DNA of 64,000 nt from Burkholderia stagnalis (GCF_902830275.1 NZ_CADESW010000021.1:1-64000), one strand, 5' to 3'. Shown: positions 16,146 to 24,760, counted from the stretch's first letter. The notes: generated by a model not told the origin, from the letters alone. Numbers and translations are program-made.

Positions 16146-16185
16146 GCGCGCCGGGGCCGGCCGCCCATCGCCGGCCCCGGCGCGC
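16146..16185. terminator. 16-bp perfect-stem hairpin between convergent genes
   Basis: A 16-base GC-rich stem (16146-16161 with 16170-16185) with an 8-base loop lies between the butanediol dehydrogenase and cbtA stop codons. The two convergent transcripts both run into it. There is no T tract on either side, so it may work as a Rho-assisted terminator or RNA 3'-end stabiliser. Confidence 0.55.
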
Positions 16186-16205
16186 CGCCGCAATCGCGCG
16201 GCGCG

Positions 16206-16931
16206 TTACGCGCGCGAGCCGAGCAGCCCGCTGCGCTCGGCGAGCGCGCCGAACAGCAGGCCGATCGTCGTCCACATCACGGCCTGCATGCCGATCGCGG
16301 CCACGCGGAATTTCCACAGCAACGCGGCCGGGAACCCGTCGGGCACTTCGTTGAAGTCCGGCAGCGCGAACTGCACGAGCGCGATCAGCACGACGAACAC
16401 GAGCCCGCCGCCGATCGACGCGTTCCATTCGCCGACGCGCGCAGCCAGCTGGCGGCGCACGCCGAGCGAGAACACCATCGCGGCAATCGAGATCGCGATC
16501 ATCAGGAAGAACAGCCCCGTGCGCACGCCGATCGTTTCCGGATCGCCGACCGCCGGCGGATTGGCCGGGTATTTGAGGTTCGGCACGACGACCAGCGCGA
16601 CGAACGCGGCCAGCGCGAGCCATGCGGACAACGCCCGCGCGCCGAGCTTCCCGACCCGCCCGTACGCATACGCGAACGTCAGTGCGAACAGCCCGCCGAA
16701 CGCGGCCCCGTACGTGACGACGGCGGTCAGCAGGCCGACGCCGGCCTGCGTGTCACGGCTGACGAGTTCGGCTTCCGGCTCGTCGCCGTGCGAATGGGCT
16801 TCGCCATGCTTCTCTTCGAACGCGATCGCCTGGCTGACGTGCGGCTCCCCCGCCACCCTGGCGAAACCGAACGTGAGCAGACCCGCGGCAATGCCCGCGA
16901 GCATGCCGCGTACCAACAGCTTTCCGACCAT
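16206..16931 (-). CDS. cbtA: CbtA-family predicted cobalt transporter subunit
   Basis: 241-residue integral membrane protein with about six hydrophobic segments (VRGMLAGIAAGLLTFGFA, AAFGGLFALTFAYAYG, LAALVVVP-like, VFVVLIALVQFALP, WTTIGLLFGALAE). A histidine/acid-rich loop (KHGEAHSHGDEPE) after the first segment is characteristic of CbtA and suits metal binding. It is the second gene of cbtBA, 12 bases after cbtB, downstream of a cobalamin riboswitch. Cobalt uptake is the predicted role of the family. Confidence 0.9.
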   Translation of the reverse strand: MVGKLLVRGMLAGIAAGLLTFGFARVAGEPHVSQAIAFEEKHGEAHSHGDEPEAELVSRDTQAGVGLLTAVVTYGAAFGGLFALTFAYAYGRVGKLGARALSAWLALAAFVALVVVPNLKYPANPPAVGDPETIGVRTGLFFLMIAISIAAMVFSLGVRRQLAARVGEWNASIGGGLVFVVLIALVQFALPDFNEVPDGFPAALLWKFRVAAIGMQAVMWTTIGLLFGALAERSGLLGSRA

Positions 16932-16943
16932 GAACGCCCCCTG

Positions 16944-17153
16944 TCAGTGGCAAGGAAAGCCGAGCAGATGGCGGCCGTCGTGAACGAACTCGTGGACGAA
17001 CATGCCGGGAATCAGCGACGTCGCGCCCTCTTCGGCGCCGACGAAGTACAGCGCCAGCAACAGGAGCAGGCCGCCGAACACGGCCCACGGCAGGAGTTCC
17101 CGGACGGGAATGGGCGCCGGTGCGACAACCGGCTTGAGAACTGCGTCGCTCAT
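16944..17153 (-). CDS. cbtB: CbtB-family predicted cobalt transporter subunit
   Basis: 69 residues with one membrane span (LLPWAVFGGLLLLLALYFV) and the conserved C-terminal histidine motif HEFVHDGRHLLGFPCH that defines CbtB and probably binds the metal. GGAGG lies just before ATG 17153. It is the first gene after the cobalamin riboswitch, so cobalt import would be shut off when cobalamin is plentiful. Confidence 0.92.
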   Translation of the reverse strand: MSDAVLKPVVAPAPIPVRELLPWAVFGGLLLLLALYFVGAEEGATSLIPGMFVHEFVHDGRHLLGFPCH

Positions 17154-17209
17154 GATGAAACCTCCAGGGGGGAAAGCGCGCCCCGACGAACGGTTGAAGA
17201 ATGACAGTG

Positions 17210-17312
17210 GCGACGAAGGCAGGTCTGGCTTTCGGAAACGTTGGCGACCGATTACAGTGGCGCGACCGCGCCGGATTCACACCGGCTTCCGCACTTCGCA
17301 ACGGGGGGATTG
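17210..17312 (-). ncRNA. Cobalamin riboswitch controlling cbtBA
   Basis: Read on the minus strand, the leader contains GGAAGCCGGTGTGAATCCGG, then GCGGTCGCGCCACTGTAATC (the conserved GCCACTG region), and the B12-box-like AAAGCCAGACCTGCC near 17218-17232. These occur in the order of the cobalamin aptamer, and the B12 box is slightly shortened relative to AGCCAGGAGACCTGCC. The remaining ~56 bases to cbtB, with its GGAGG, would be the expression platform. The aptamer DNA also includes the ribosome-binding site of the divergent phosphatase gene. Ends are approximate. Confidence 0.88.
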
Positions 17313-17317
17313 TACGC

Positions 17318-17950
17318 GTGAACGTTCCGGATCAGAAAGCGTCGCGCCGCACGCCGTCGCCGCAGCGTACGCAGGTGCTGCTGATCGCCCATGCCGCGAC
17401 GCAGGCCATGCGCACGGGCACGTTCCCCGACGACGACGCGCTGGACGCGCACGCACTCGCGCAGGTCGCGGACGCCCGCGTGCGGTTGCCGCAGTTGCAA
17501 TATCCGCCCGGCGCGACGGTGCTATGCGGCCCGGCACGCTGCGCACGGCAAACCGCCGCCGCGCTGGCGCTGCCGGCGGCCATCGAGCCGGCGCTGGCCG
17601 ACTGCGACTACGGCGCGTGGCGCGGCCGGCGTCTCGCCGACATCGCGCACGACGCGCCCGCGCAGCTCCACGCGTGGCTGACCGATCGGGCCGCGTCGCC
17701 GCACGGCGGCGAATCGTTCGACGCGGTGCGGCACCGGGTCGCCGCGTGGCTCGACCGGCTGCCGGCCGGCAACGTCGTTGCGATCGCATCGGCCGCGGTG
17801 ATCCGCGCGGCGCTCGCGCACGCGGCGTGCGCCGCGCCGGAATCGGCGTGGCGCGCGGACGTCGCGCCGCTGTCGACGGTCGAGCTCGCGCGCGATGCGC
17901 ACGGATGGTCGGTCGTATCCGGGTTCCCGCCCCGTGCAAGCGGCGATTGA
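17318..17950 (+). CDS. Histidine phosphatase-fold protein with altered active site
   Basis: 210 residues of the phosphoglycerate-mutase/histidine-phosphatase superfamily: VLLIAHAATQAMRTG replaces the usual LIRHGET, DCDYGAWRGRRLADI is the acid/Trp motif, and HGGESFDAVRHRVAAWL is conserved. The phospho-acceptor His is kept, but the neighbouring Arg-His-Gly is changed, and the second catalytic His region reads AIASAAVIRAAL instead of SHGGVIR. It may be catalytically impaired or specialised. The start is GTG 17318 with a GGGGGG ribosome-binding tract seven bases upstream. It is divergent from cbtBA; a cobalamin-related role like CobC is possible only by location. Confidence 0.8.
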   Translation: MNVPDQKASRRTPSPQRTQVLLIAHAATQAMRTGTFPDDDALDAHALAQVADARVRLPQLQYPPGATVLCGPARCARQTAAALALPAAIEPALADCDYGAWRGRRLADIAHDAPAQLHAWLTDRAASPHGGESFDAVRHRVAAWLDRLPAGNVVAIASAAVIRAALAHAACAAPESAWRADVAPLSTVELARDAHGWSVVSGFPPRASGD

Positions 17951-17998
17951 ATGCCGATATACTCGATCGCATCTGATTCGAGTTTCCGAACCCGTCTC

Positions 17999-18667
17999 AT
18001 GGAACCTCCCGTGAAACCGCGCGCCGGCCTGCTCCTCGAACTCGTCGTCAACCTGCTGCTGCCGTGGGTCGCGTACCGGATCGCCCATCCGTATGTCGGC
18101 GAAGTCGGCGCGCTGTACGCGTCGGCGATTCCGCCGGTCGTCTGGTCCGTCGTCGAATTCATCCGCACGCGCCGCGTCGACGCGGTGAGCGCCGTCGTGC
18201 TGTTCGGCATTGCGCTGTCGATCGTCGCGATGGCGCTCGGCGGCAGCCCGCGCGCGCTGCTGATGCGCGAATCGCTCGCGTCCGGCGCGATCGGCATCGT
18301 GTTCCTGCTGTCGCTCGTGCGCGAACGTCCGCTGATCTTCTATCTCACGCGCGCCACCGTGGCCCGCGGCATGGCGGGCGGCGCCGCACGCTTCGAATCC
18401 GCGTGGGACGAGCAGCCCGTGCTGCGGCAGACGCTGCGCCTGATGACGTTCGTCTGGGGCGCCGGGATGAGCCTGGAAATGCTGTTCCGCTGCTGGATGG
18501 TGGTGAACTGGCCCGTCGAGCGCGTGCTGGTCGTGTCGCCGATCACCGGCTATGCGGTGTTCGGCGGCCTGCTGGTCTGGACGTTCTGGTACCGGCGGCG
18601 CATCCGCGAGCGCAGCAGCGTCGACATCCCGAACCGCGACGGCTTCACCGAAACCGCCGGCCGCTGA
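17999..18667 (+). CDS. VC0807-family integral membrane protein
   Basis: 222 residues with about six hydrophobic segments (LLLELVVNLLLPWVAYRIA, ALYASAIPPVVWSVVEFI, AVVLFGIALSIVAMALGG, GAIGIVFLLSLV, GYAVFGGLLVWTFWYRRR) and the conserved LIFYLTRATVARG motif. This matches the VC0807 family, whose function is unknown. In-frame ATG 17951 is an alternative start overlapping the previous gene's end, but the family sequence begins at the ATG 17999/GTG 18011 region. Confidence 0.8.
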   Translation: MEPPVKPRAGLLLELVVNLLLPWVAYRIAHPYVGEVGALYASAIPPVVWSVVEFIRTRRVDAVSAVVLFGIALSIVAMALGGSPRALLMRESLASGAIGIVFLLSLVRERPLIFYLTRATVARGMAGGAARFESAWDEQPVLRQTLRLMTFVWGAGMSLEMLFRCWMVVNWPVERVLVVSPITGYAVFGGLLVWTFWYRRRIRERSSVDIPNRDGFTETAGR

Positions 18668-18765
18668 CGGCCGCGCGGCGCGCATGCGCCGGCCCGCCCC
18701 ATTCTGCGGCCGAACCTGACGGTCCTGTATGATGCGCGGCGTCTTGTCTGATCAATACGCCGCTC

Positions 18766-19632
18766 ATGTCCGTTACGACCCTCCCGTTCATCGCGACCTG
18801 GATCGCCCTGTTCGCCGCCGCGGCGCTCGCCTGGTGCCGCCCGCTGCGCATGGCCAGCCTGGTGCTGGCGGCCGTCGGCTATGCCGGCGCGCTCACGCTC
18901 GGCCAGCTCGCGCCGCTCGCGCTGGTGCCGTTTGCGGTGCTCGCGCTGGCCGCGTGGGGCGTGTCCGCGGCGCGCCCGCCCGCGGTGCGCGTCGCCGCGC
19001 ATGTCGTGTTCATCGCCGTCGCGGTCGCGCTGAGCCTGCACCTGCTCCCCGGCTTCCATAACCCGCGCGTGATCGACCCGACCCGCTTCACGCCCGACGC
19101 CGCGCCGTTCACGATGTACCTGAATCTCGACAAGCCGCTCGTCGGCCTGTGGCTGCTGTGGGTGCTGCCGTGGGTTCATCCGCGCGTCGCGCTGTCGCGC
19201 GCGTGGCGCACGGGCGTCGTCGCCGCGCTCGCGACGTCCGCGGCGTGCCTCGCCGGCGCCACCGCGTTCGGCATGGTCGGCTGGGCGCCGAAGTGGCCGG
19301 CGGCCGGCTGGCTGTGGCTCGCGAACAACCTGCTGCTCGTGACGCTCGCCGAGGAGGCGCTGTTTCGCGGCTACGTGCAGGGCGGGCTGACTCGGGTGCT
19401 GGCGGGGTTCGCGTGGGGGCCTTGGGCGGCGCTCGCGGTGGCCGCGGTGCTGTTCGGCGCCGCGCACGCGGCGGGCGGCGGGCCGTGGATCGTGCTCGGC
19501 ACGGTGGCCGGCGTCGGCTACGGCCTCGCGTTCCGCCGCGGCGACCTGTTCGCGGCCGCGCTCGCGCACGCCGGGCTGAACGCAATCCACTTCGGCCTGT
19601 TCACCTACCCGATGCTGGCTGCCGCGCGCTGA
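18766..19632 (+). CDS. CPBP-family intramembrane glutamic endopeptidase
   Basis: 288-residue polytopic membrane protein. The C-terminal half carries the CPBP (Abi/CaaX protease) motifs: TLAEEALFRGYVQGGL (EExxxR), VLFGAAHAAGG (conserved His) and FAAALAHAGLNAIHF (HxxxN). N-terminal hydrophobic segments are less conserved. Substrate unknown; bacterial members are linked to processing of membrane or prenylated peptides and bacteriocin immunity. Confidence 0.88.
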   Translation: MSVTTLPFIATWIALFAAAALAWCRPLRMASLVLAAVGYAGALTLGQLAPLALVPFAVLALAAWGVSAARPPAVRVAAHVVFIAVAVALSLHLLPGFHNPRVIDPTRFTPDAAPFTMYLNLDKPLVGLWLLWVLPWVHPRVALSRAWRTGVVAALATSAACLAGATAFGMVGWAPKWPAAGWLWLANNLLLVTLAEEALFRGYVQGGLTRVLAGFAWGPWAALAVAAVLFGAAHAAGGGPWIVLGTVAGVGYGLAFRRGDLFAAALAHAGLNAIHFGLFTYPMLAAAR

Positions 19633-19651
19633 TGCGCGGCCGATGGCGGGC

Positions 19652-20323
19652 TTACTTGATCTGGTCGGCGATCGGCTGCAGGAATTCGGAGAAGCCGGTC
19701 AGCATGATCTGCACGCCGATGCACAGCAGCAGGAACGCGGACACGCGCATCGCGACCTTGGTGCCTTCGGTGCCGAGATAGCGTGCGAGGAACGCGGAGC
19801 GGCTGTAGGTCTGCCAGATCACCACCGCGACGAGCGCGGACACGGCCAGCGACACGATGCTCGACAGCATGAATTCCGACAGCTTGTGCGTGCGGTTCGC
19901 GTTCAGCGCGATCGCGGTCGCGATCGAGCCGGGGCCGGTCGTCAGCGGCATGGTGAGCGGGAAGAATGCGCGCGTCATGATCGCGTTCGCGTCGATCGGC
20001 TTGACGGGCGTGTCGCCGCCGCCCGGCACGTCCGGCTCGTTCAGCATCCGCCAGCCCGACACGGCCACCGCGAAGCCGCCGCCGATGCGCAGCGCTTCCA
20101 TCGAGATCCCGAAGAAATGCAGCACCGGCGTGCCGGCGAAGAACGCGACCATCAACACGATGAACGAGTTGAACGCGACCTTCTTCGCGAGCATGTCGCG
20201 CTCGTGCTCGGTCAGCGATTCGGTGCGTTCGAGGAACAGGAACGCGATGCCGATCGGATTGATGATGCCCATCAGGCCGGTGAAGCCGAACAGGATCTCG
20301 GAGATAAGGCGGTTGACGATCAT
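19652..20323 (-). CDS. MarC-family inner membrane protein
   Basis: 223 residues with six membrane segments in the MarC/UPF0056 arrangement: ILFGFTGLMGIINPIGIAFL, FIVLMVAFFAG, IGGGFAVAVSGWRML, FFPLTMPLTTGPGSIATAIA (the conserved PLTxGPG motif) and VSAFLLLCIGVQIMLTG. The function of MarC proteins is unresolved; an antibiotic-resistance role first proposed for E. coli marC was not upheld. Start ATG 20323 is chosen over the longer frame because the family begins at MIVNRLISEI. Confidence 0.88.
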   Translation of the reverse strand: MIVNRLISEILFGFTGLMGIINPIGIAFLFLERTESLTEHERDMLAKKVAFNSFIVLMVAFFAGTPVLHFFGISMEALRIGGGFAVAVSGWRMLNEPDVPGGGDTPVKPIDANAIMTRAFFPLTMPLTTGPGSIATAIALNANRTHKLSEFMLSSIVSLAVSALVAVVIWQTYSRSAFLARYLGTEGTKVAMRVSAFLLLCIGVQIMLTGFSEFLQPIADQIK

Positions 20324-20446
20324 CGGGCAGGGAACGGTCAAGGCATAACCGGCGGGCGTGCCGGGGGTCACGCATTGTAGAGCAAGCCTTTCCGTTTGCG
20401 GGACGGGCGGGACAGACGACACGCCCGCCCGCGCCGCCGGGCGCGC

Positions 20447-21253
20447 TTAGGCGTCGCCGGCCTCCCAGGCCGGCGGCCGCTTCGCGAAGAACGCCGCGAA
20501 GCCCTCCTTCGCCTCGGCCGTCGCGCGCACGCGCGAGATCGTCTGCGCGGTGAACGTCGCCCGCGCATCGGACGGCGGATACTCGCCGATCGCGTCGAAG
20601 AAGCGCTTGATCTCCATCAGCGCGTTCGGGCCGTTGCGGCCCAGCTCCGCGAGCGTCTTGCCGAGCGCTTCGTCGAGCGCGTCGAGCGGCACCGCCTGGT
20701 GAATCAGCCCGATCTCGACCGCCTCGCGCGCGGTGAGCTGGGTCGCGGTCAGCGCGAGCCGGCGCGCCTGGCGCTGGCCCACCGCCTCGACCAGATACGG
20801 GCCGATCACGGCCGGCAGGATGCCGAAGCGCGCCTCGCTGACGGCGAAGCGCGCATGCTCGCTCGCGATCACGATGTCGCACGCGGCGCACAGGCCCACG
20901 CCGCCGCCGAACGCGTGGCCCTGCACGCGCGCGACCGTCGGTTTCGGGCACTGCCGGATCGCGCGCATCATCGCCGCGAAGCGTTCCGCGTCGCGCAGGT
21001 TCGCGGCCGCGTCGTTCGCGCTCGCGCGCTGCATCCATTGCAGATCGGCGCCCGCGCAGAACGCGCGGCCGTCCGAGCGCAGCACGATCGCGCGCACGTC
21101 GTCGCGCGCGCCGAGCACGGTGAACGTGTCGGTGAGTTCGGCGATCATCGTTTCGTCGAACGCGTTGAGCACGTCGCCGCGCGCCAGCGCGACGGTCGCG
21201 ATGCCGCGCGCATCGACGGCCACGGCCAGGGTCTTCAGTTCATCGATCTTCAA
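20447..21253 (-). CDS. Enoyl-CoA hydratase/isomerase (crotonase) family, phenylacetate operon
   Basis: 268 residues from TTG 21253, which has GAGGAA seven bases upstream. An alternative ATG at 21289 overlaps the paaK stop as ATGA but adds only 12 unconserved residues. Crotonase motifs: GRAFCAGADLQWMQ, VQGHAFGGGVGLCAACDIVIAS (oxyanion hole), and SEARFGILPAVIGPY with the catalytic glutamate region. As the third gene after paaH and paaK it likely handles a beta-oxidation-like step of phenylacetyl-CoA degradation. Sequence also resembles methylglutaconyl-CoA hydratases, so the exact reaction is not fixed. Confidence 0.85.
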   Translation of the reverse strand: MKIDELKTLAVAVDARGIATVALARGDVLNAFDETMIAELTDTFTVLGARDDVRAIVLRSDGRAFCAGADLQWMQRASANDAAANLRDAERFAAMMRAIRQCPKPTVARVQGHAFGGGVGLCAACDIVIASEHARFAVSEARFGILPAVIGPYLVEAVGQRQARRLALTATQLTAREAVEIGLIHQAVPLDALDEALGKTLAELGRNGPNALMEIKRFFDAIGEYPPSDARATFTAQTISRVRATAEAKEGFAAFFAKRPPAWEAGDA

Positions 21254-21285
21254 GCGGGGTTCCTCGTTTTTGCTGGTATCGGGCG

Positions 21286-22605
21286 TCATGCGGCATGGCG
21301 CCGGTCGATCACGCGCCGGGCCTTGCCGGTCGCGGTCGCCGGAATGCCGCCGGCCGGCAGCACCGTCACGCCCGCGGACACGCCGACCATCGTCTTGATC
21401 CGGTGCTGCAGCTCGCGCGCGATCGCGTGGCGATCGCCGTCCGCCACGTTCGCGGCCTCCGAGCGCAGCTCGACCGCGAGGTCGAGCCGGTCCATGTGGC
21501 CGTCGCGCGAGATCGTCAGCTGGTACTGGCCGGACAGCGCCGGCAGCGCGACGACGAGCTCCTCGATCTGGCTCGGGAACACGTTCACGCCGCGGATGAT
21601 CAGCATGTCGTCGGAGCGGCCGGTGATCTTCGCGAGGCGGCGCATCGCGCGCGCCGTGGGCGGCAGCAGCGCGGTGAGGTCGCGCGTGCGGTAGCGGATC
21701 ACCGGCATCGCCTCCTTCGTCAGCGACGTGAACACCAGTTCGCCTTCGCTGCCGTCGGGCAGCACCTCGCCCGTCACGGGGTCGATGATCTCCGGGTAGA
21801 AATGGTCTTCCCACACCACCGGGCCGTCCTTGGTCTCGATGCACTCGCACGCGACGCCCGGGCCCATCACCTCGGACAGCCCGTAGATGTCGAGCGCGTC
21901 GATGCCGGCGCGCGTCTGCACTTCCTCGCGCAGCGCCTGCGTCCACGGCTCCGCGCCGAAAATGCCGATCTTCAGCGACGATTCGGCCGGGTCCATCCCC
22001 TGCCGCACCATCTCGTCGATCAGGTTCAGCATGTACGACGGCGTGACGAGGATGATCTTCGGCTCGAAATCGCGGATCAGCTGCACCTGCTTCTCGGTCT
22101 GCCCGCCCGACATCGGCACGACCATGCAGCCGAGCCGCTCCGCGCCGTAGTGGATGCCGAGCCCGCCCGTGAACAGCCCGTAGCCGAACGCGTTGTGCAG
22201 CGTGTCGCCCGGGCGCCCGCCCGCCGCGCGGATCGAGCGCGCGATCAGGTTCGCCCAGGTGTCGATGTCGCGCGCCGTGTAGCCGACCACGGTCGGCTTG
22301 CCGGTCGTGCCGCTCGACGCGTGCACGCGCACCACCTGCTCGCGCGGCACCGCGAACAGCCCGAACGGGTAGTTGTCGCGGAAGTCGGTCTTCGTCGCGA
22401 ACGGGAATTTCGCGAGATCGGCGAGCGTCTTCAGGTCGTCCGGATGCACGCCCGCCGCGTCGAACGTGCGGCGGTAGTGCGGGACGTTGTCGTACGCGTG
22501 GCGCAGCGACCACTTGAGCCGCTCGAGCTGCAACGCCTGGAGTTCGTCGCGGCTGGCGGTCTCGATCGGGTCGAGCGCGGCCATCGGGTGCGTCGGGGTG
22601 TTCAT
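21286..22605 (-). CDS. paaK: Phenylacetate--CoA ligase
   Basis: 439 residues, the usual PaaK size. ATP/AMP-binding motif VRVHASSGTTGKPTVVGYT, then YGLFTGGLGIHYGAE, DIYGLSEVMGPGVACEC and the C-terminal hinge RSDDMLIIRGVNVFPSQIE typical of PaaK. It activates phenylacetate to phenylacetyl-CoA, the entry step of the aerobic hybrid pathway. The start at ATG 22605 is supported by GGAGG. It is the second gene of the operon, 55 bases after paaH. Confidence 0.94.
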   Translation of the reverse strand: MNTPTHPMAALDPIETASRDELQALQLERLKWSLRHAYDNVPHYRRTFDAAGVHPDDLKTLADLAKFPFATKTDFRDNYPFGLFAVPREQVVRVHASSGTTGKPTVVGYTARDIDTWANLIARSIRAAGGRPGDTLHNAFGYGLFTGGLGIHYGAERLGCMVVPMSGGQTEKQVQLIRDFEPKIILVTPSYMLNLIDEMVRQGMDPAESSLKIGIFGAEPWTQALREEVQTRAGIDALDIYGLSEVMGPGVACECIETKDGPVVWEDHFYPEIIDPVTGEVLPDGSEGELVFTSLTKEAMPVIRYRTRDLTALLPPTARAMRRLAKITGRSDDMLIIRGVNVFPSQIEELVVALPALSGQYQLTISRDGHMDRLDLAVELRSEAANVADGDRHAIARELQHRIKTMVGVSAGVTVLPAGGIPATATGKARRVIDRRHAA

Positions 22606-22660
22606 CGGGGGCTCCTCCAATGGAGAGTGATGTCGTTATCGTGTTCGGGGCGGCGCGCCG

Positions 22661-24217
22661 CTACGCGTGGAACCCGCGGCCGGCCGCGTGCAGCGCCGCG
22701 ATGCGCGGCGACACGCGGTAGCGGTCCTCGCCGTAGCTCGCGGCCAGGTGCGACAGCACGCGATGCACGCGCGCGACGCCGATCGCGTCCGCCCAGGCGA
22801 GCGGGCCGCACGGATAGTTGACGCCCTTTTCCATCGCGAGATCGAGGTCGGCGGGCGAGCACACACCCTGGTTCACCGTGTCGGCCGCTTCGTTCGCGAG
22901 CATCGCGACGGTGCGCATCACGACCATGCCCGGCACGTCCGCGAGGCCGATCACGCGATAGCCGGCCTGCTGGAACAGGCCGACCGCGTCCGCATAGGCC
23001 GCGTCGCTGCACTGGAGCGCGCGGGTGAGCGCGACGAGCCCGGCCTGCGCGTAATCGCGCGCGAGGTCGACCAGCACGAGATCGGCCGTGCCCGTTTGCG
23101 CGGCGCGCCCAGTCGCGGTGCGGCCGTCGGTCAGCGCGATCGATGCGCGGCCGGCTGTCGCGAGCAGGTCGTCGGGATGCGCGAGCGCCTGCCGCGCGCC
23201 GGCAATGCGCTCGACGAAGCGCGCATGCAGCGCGGCGGCCGGGCCGGCCTGCGCGAACAGCGTGACGGCGCCCGGCGCGTCGCGCGGCGGCTCGACGTCC
23301 GGCGCCGGCGGCGCCGCGCCGTCCGCGTACGAATAGAAACCGCGGCCGGACTTGCGGCCGAGGAAGCCCGCATTGACGAGCTCCTGCTGGATCAGCGACG
23401 GCGTGAAGCGCGGGTCGTTGAAGTACGCGCGGAACACCGACTCGGTCACCGCGAAGTTCACGTCGTGGCCGATCAGGTCCATCAGCTCGAACGGCCCCAT
23501 CCGGAACCCGCCCGCTTCGCGCATCACCGCGTCGATCGACGCGGGCGCGCCGCCCTGCTCGTTCAGCACGCGCAGCGCTTCGGCGTAATACGGCCGCGCG
23601 ACGCGGTTGACGATGAAGCCCGGCGTCGACTTCGCCATCACCGGCCGCTTGCCCCACGCGGCGGCGGTGTCGTACAGCACCTGCGCGACCTCGGGCGCGG
23701 TCGCGAGCCCGCTGACCACCTCGACGAGCGCCATCAGCGGCGCCGGGTTGAAGAAATGCAGCCCGGCCACGCGCTGCGGCACGCGCAGGCCTGCCGCGAT
23801 CGACGTGATCGAGATCGACGACGTGTTGGTCGCGAGCAGGCACGCATCGTCGACATGGCGTTCGAGCGTCGCGAAGATCTCGCGCTTCACATCGAGCCGC
23901 TCGGCCGCCGCCTCGACGATCAGCGCGGCCGGCGCAAGCGCGTCCAGCGCGCGCACCGCGCTCAGCCGGTTCGCCGCGGCATCCGCCTGCGCCGGGTCGA
24001 GCCGGCCCTTTTCCGCGAGCCGCGCGAACTGCGCGCGGATGCCGGCGAGCGCCTTGTCGCAGGCCGCCTCGTTCAGGTCGTACAGCAGCACCGTGTGGCC
24101 GGCCGCCGCCGCCACCTGCGCGATGCCCGCGCCCATCGCGCCCGCGCCGATCACGCCGACGACCGCCGCCGGCGCCAGCGCGCCCGAGTACACCGATTGT
24201 GCAGAGGAAACAGCCAT
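22661..24217 (-). CDS. paaH: 3-hydroxyacyl-CoA dehydrogenase, PaaH
   Basis: 518 residues, long like PaaH. An N-terminal NAD Rossmann motif VVGVIGAGAMGAGIAQVAA is followed by HFFNPAPLMALVEVV and NTSSISITSIAA of the HAD family. A second, C-terminal dehydrogenase-like half begins around residue 300, with AGYRVIGLADVPGMVVMRTVAML and NYPCGPLAWAD. It acts on 3-hydroxyadipyl-CoA in phenylacetate catabolism. It is the first gene of the operon and lies under a PaaR-like palindrome. Confidence 0.92.
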   Translation of the reverse strand: MAVSSAQSVYSGALAPAAVVGVIGAGAMGAGIAQVAAAAGHTVLLYDLNEAACDKALAGIRAQFARLAEKGRLDPAQADAAANRLSAVRALDALAPAALIVEAAAERLDVKREIFATLERHVDDACLLATNTSSISITSIAAGLRVPQRVAGLHFFNPAPLMALVEVVSGLATAPEVAQVLYDTAAAWGKRPVMAKSTPGFIVNRVARPYYAEALRVLNEQGGAPASIDAVMREAGGFRMGPFELMDLIGHDVNFAVTESVFRAYFNDPRFTPSLIQQELVNAGFLGRKSGRGFYSYADGAAPPAPDVEPPRDAPGAVTLFAQAGPAAALHARFVERIAGARQALAHPDDLLATAGRASIALTDGRTATGRAAQTGTADLVLVDLARDYAQAGLVALTRALQCSDAAYADAVGLFQQAGYRVIGLADVPGMVVMRTVAMLANEAADTVNQGVCSPADLDLAMEKGVNYPCGPLAWADAIGVARVHRVLSHLAASYGEDRYRVSPRIAALHAAGRGFHA

Positions 24218-24260
24218 CGCTTGCGATCCGTCAAGGAAGTGGGAATGTCGGCGATTATAA

Positions 24261-24274
24261 ACCGACCGGTCGGT
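24261..24274. promoter_or_regulatory. PaaR-type operator upstream of paaH
   Basis: ACCGACCGGTCGGT is a perfect 14-bp palindrome flanked by A/T (TATAA before it), 44 bases upstream of paaH. It matches the known beta-proteobacterial PaaR (TetR family) site associated with phenylacetate genes, which is released by phenylacetyl-CoA. No paaR gene lies in the window, so the repressor acts in trans. Confidence 0.82.
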
Positions 24275-24760
24275 AGATTTATGTCAGGGCGAGCCCGAAT
24301 TCGTCGCGCAAAAGACCGTTACCGAAACCGTAGAAAATGAAAAATATCGGGCACTTTTTCCAAACCGAAAGGTCAACGTAAGGGTTCGATTTCAGGATAG
24401 CGGCCCGCATCCACCTGATAAAATCCCGCAAACCGCCGGATTTCAGGGAGAAACCGCGTGCCACGCCGCCATTGCCGCGCATCGCCGGCCGCCCTTTCGG
24501 GGCCGGACCCGAGCCGCCGGCCATGCCCGGCGGCGATCCGGCCCCGCTTCCAGCAGCCAGCCGCATCGAACCGGTTCGCCCTGCGACGGGCATCAGCCCG
24601 CCCGCGCCACGCGCCTCCTCGACGCGGCGAACCCGGGCAGCGCCTGTCGGCGCCGCCGTCTTTCAGTGCCATCGTCATCGTTCGGCGGATTTCCCGGCCG
24701 GGCTTCGTCCAACCCGTGACGGCGCGTCGCGCGCCGCCACTCGAATAAGGAAAACCCACC
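24275..24760. other. Long intergenic region between paaH and chaA
   Basis: 486 bases without a convincing gene. The part near paaH (to about 24440) is relatively AT-rich and probably holds its promoter. The rest is GC-rich with open frames on both strands that look like composition artefacts. A 104-residue minus-strand frame at 24279-24593 shows no domain or usable start. chaA has AAGGAAA before its ATG. Confidence 0.5.

Noticed and set aside
14733..16193. A 486-residue minus-strand frame over the butanediol dehydrogenase.
   Set aside because: It is antisense to a complete, well-conserved enzyme and ends in translated hexamer repeat.
24279..24593. A 104-residue minus-strand frame in the paaH-chaA gap.
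   Set aside because: Low-complexity N terminus, no ribosome-binding site, and it overlaps the paaH promoter region and PaaR box vicinity.
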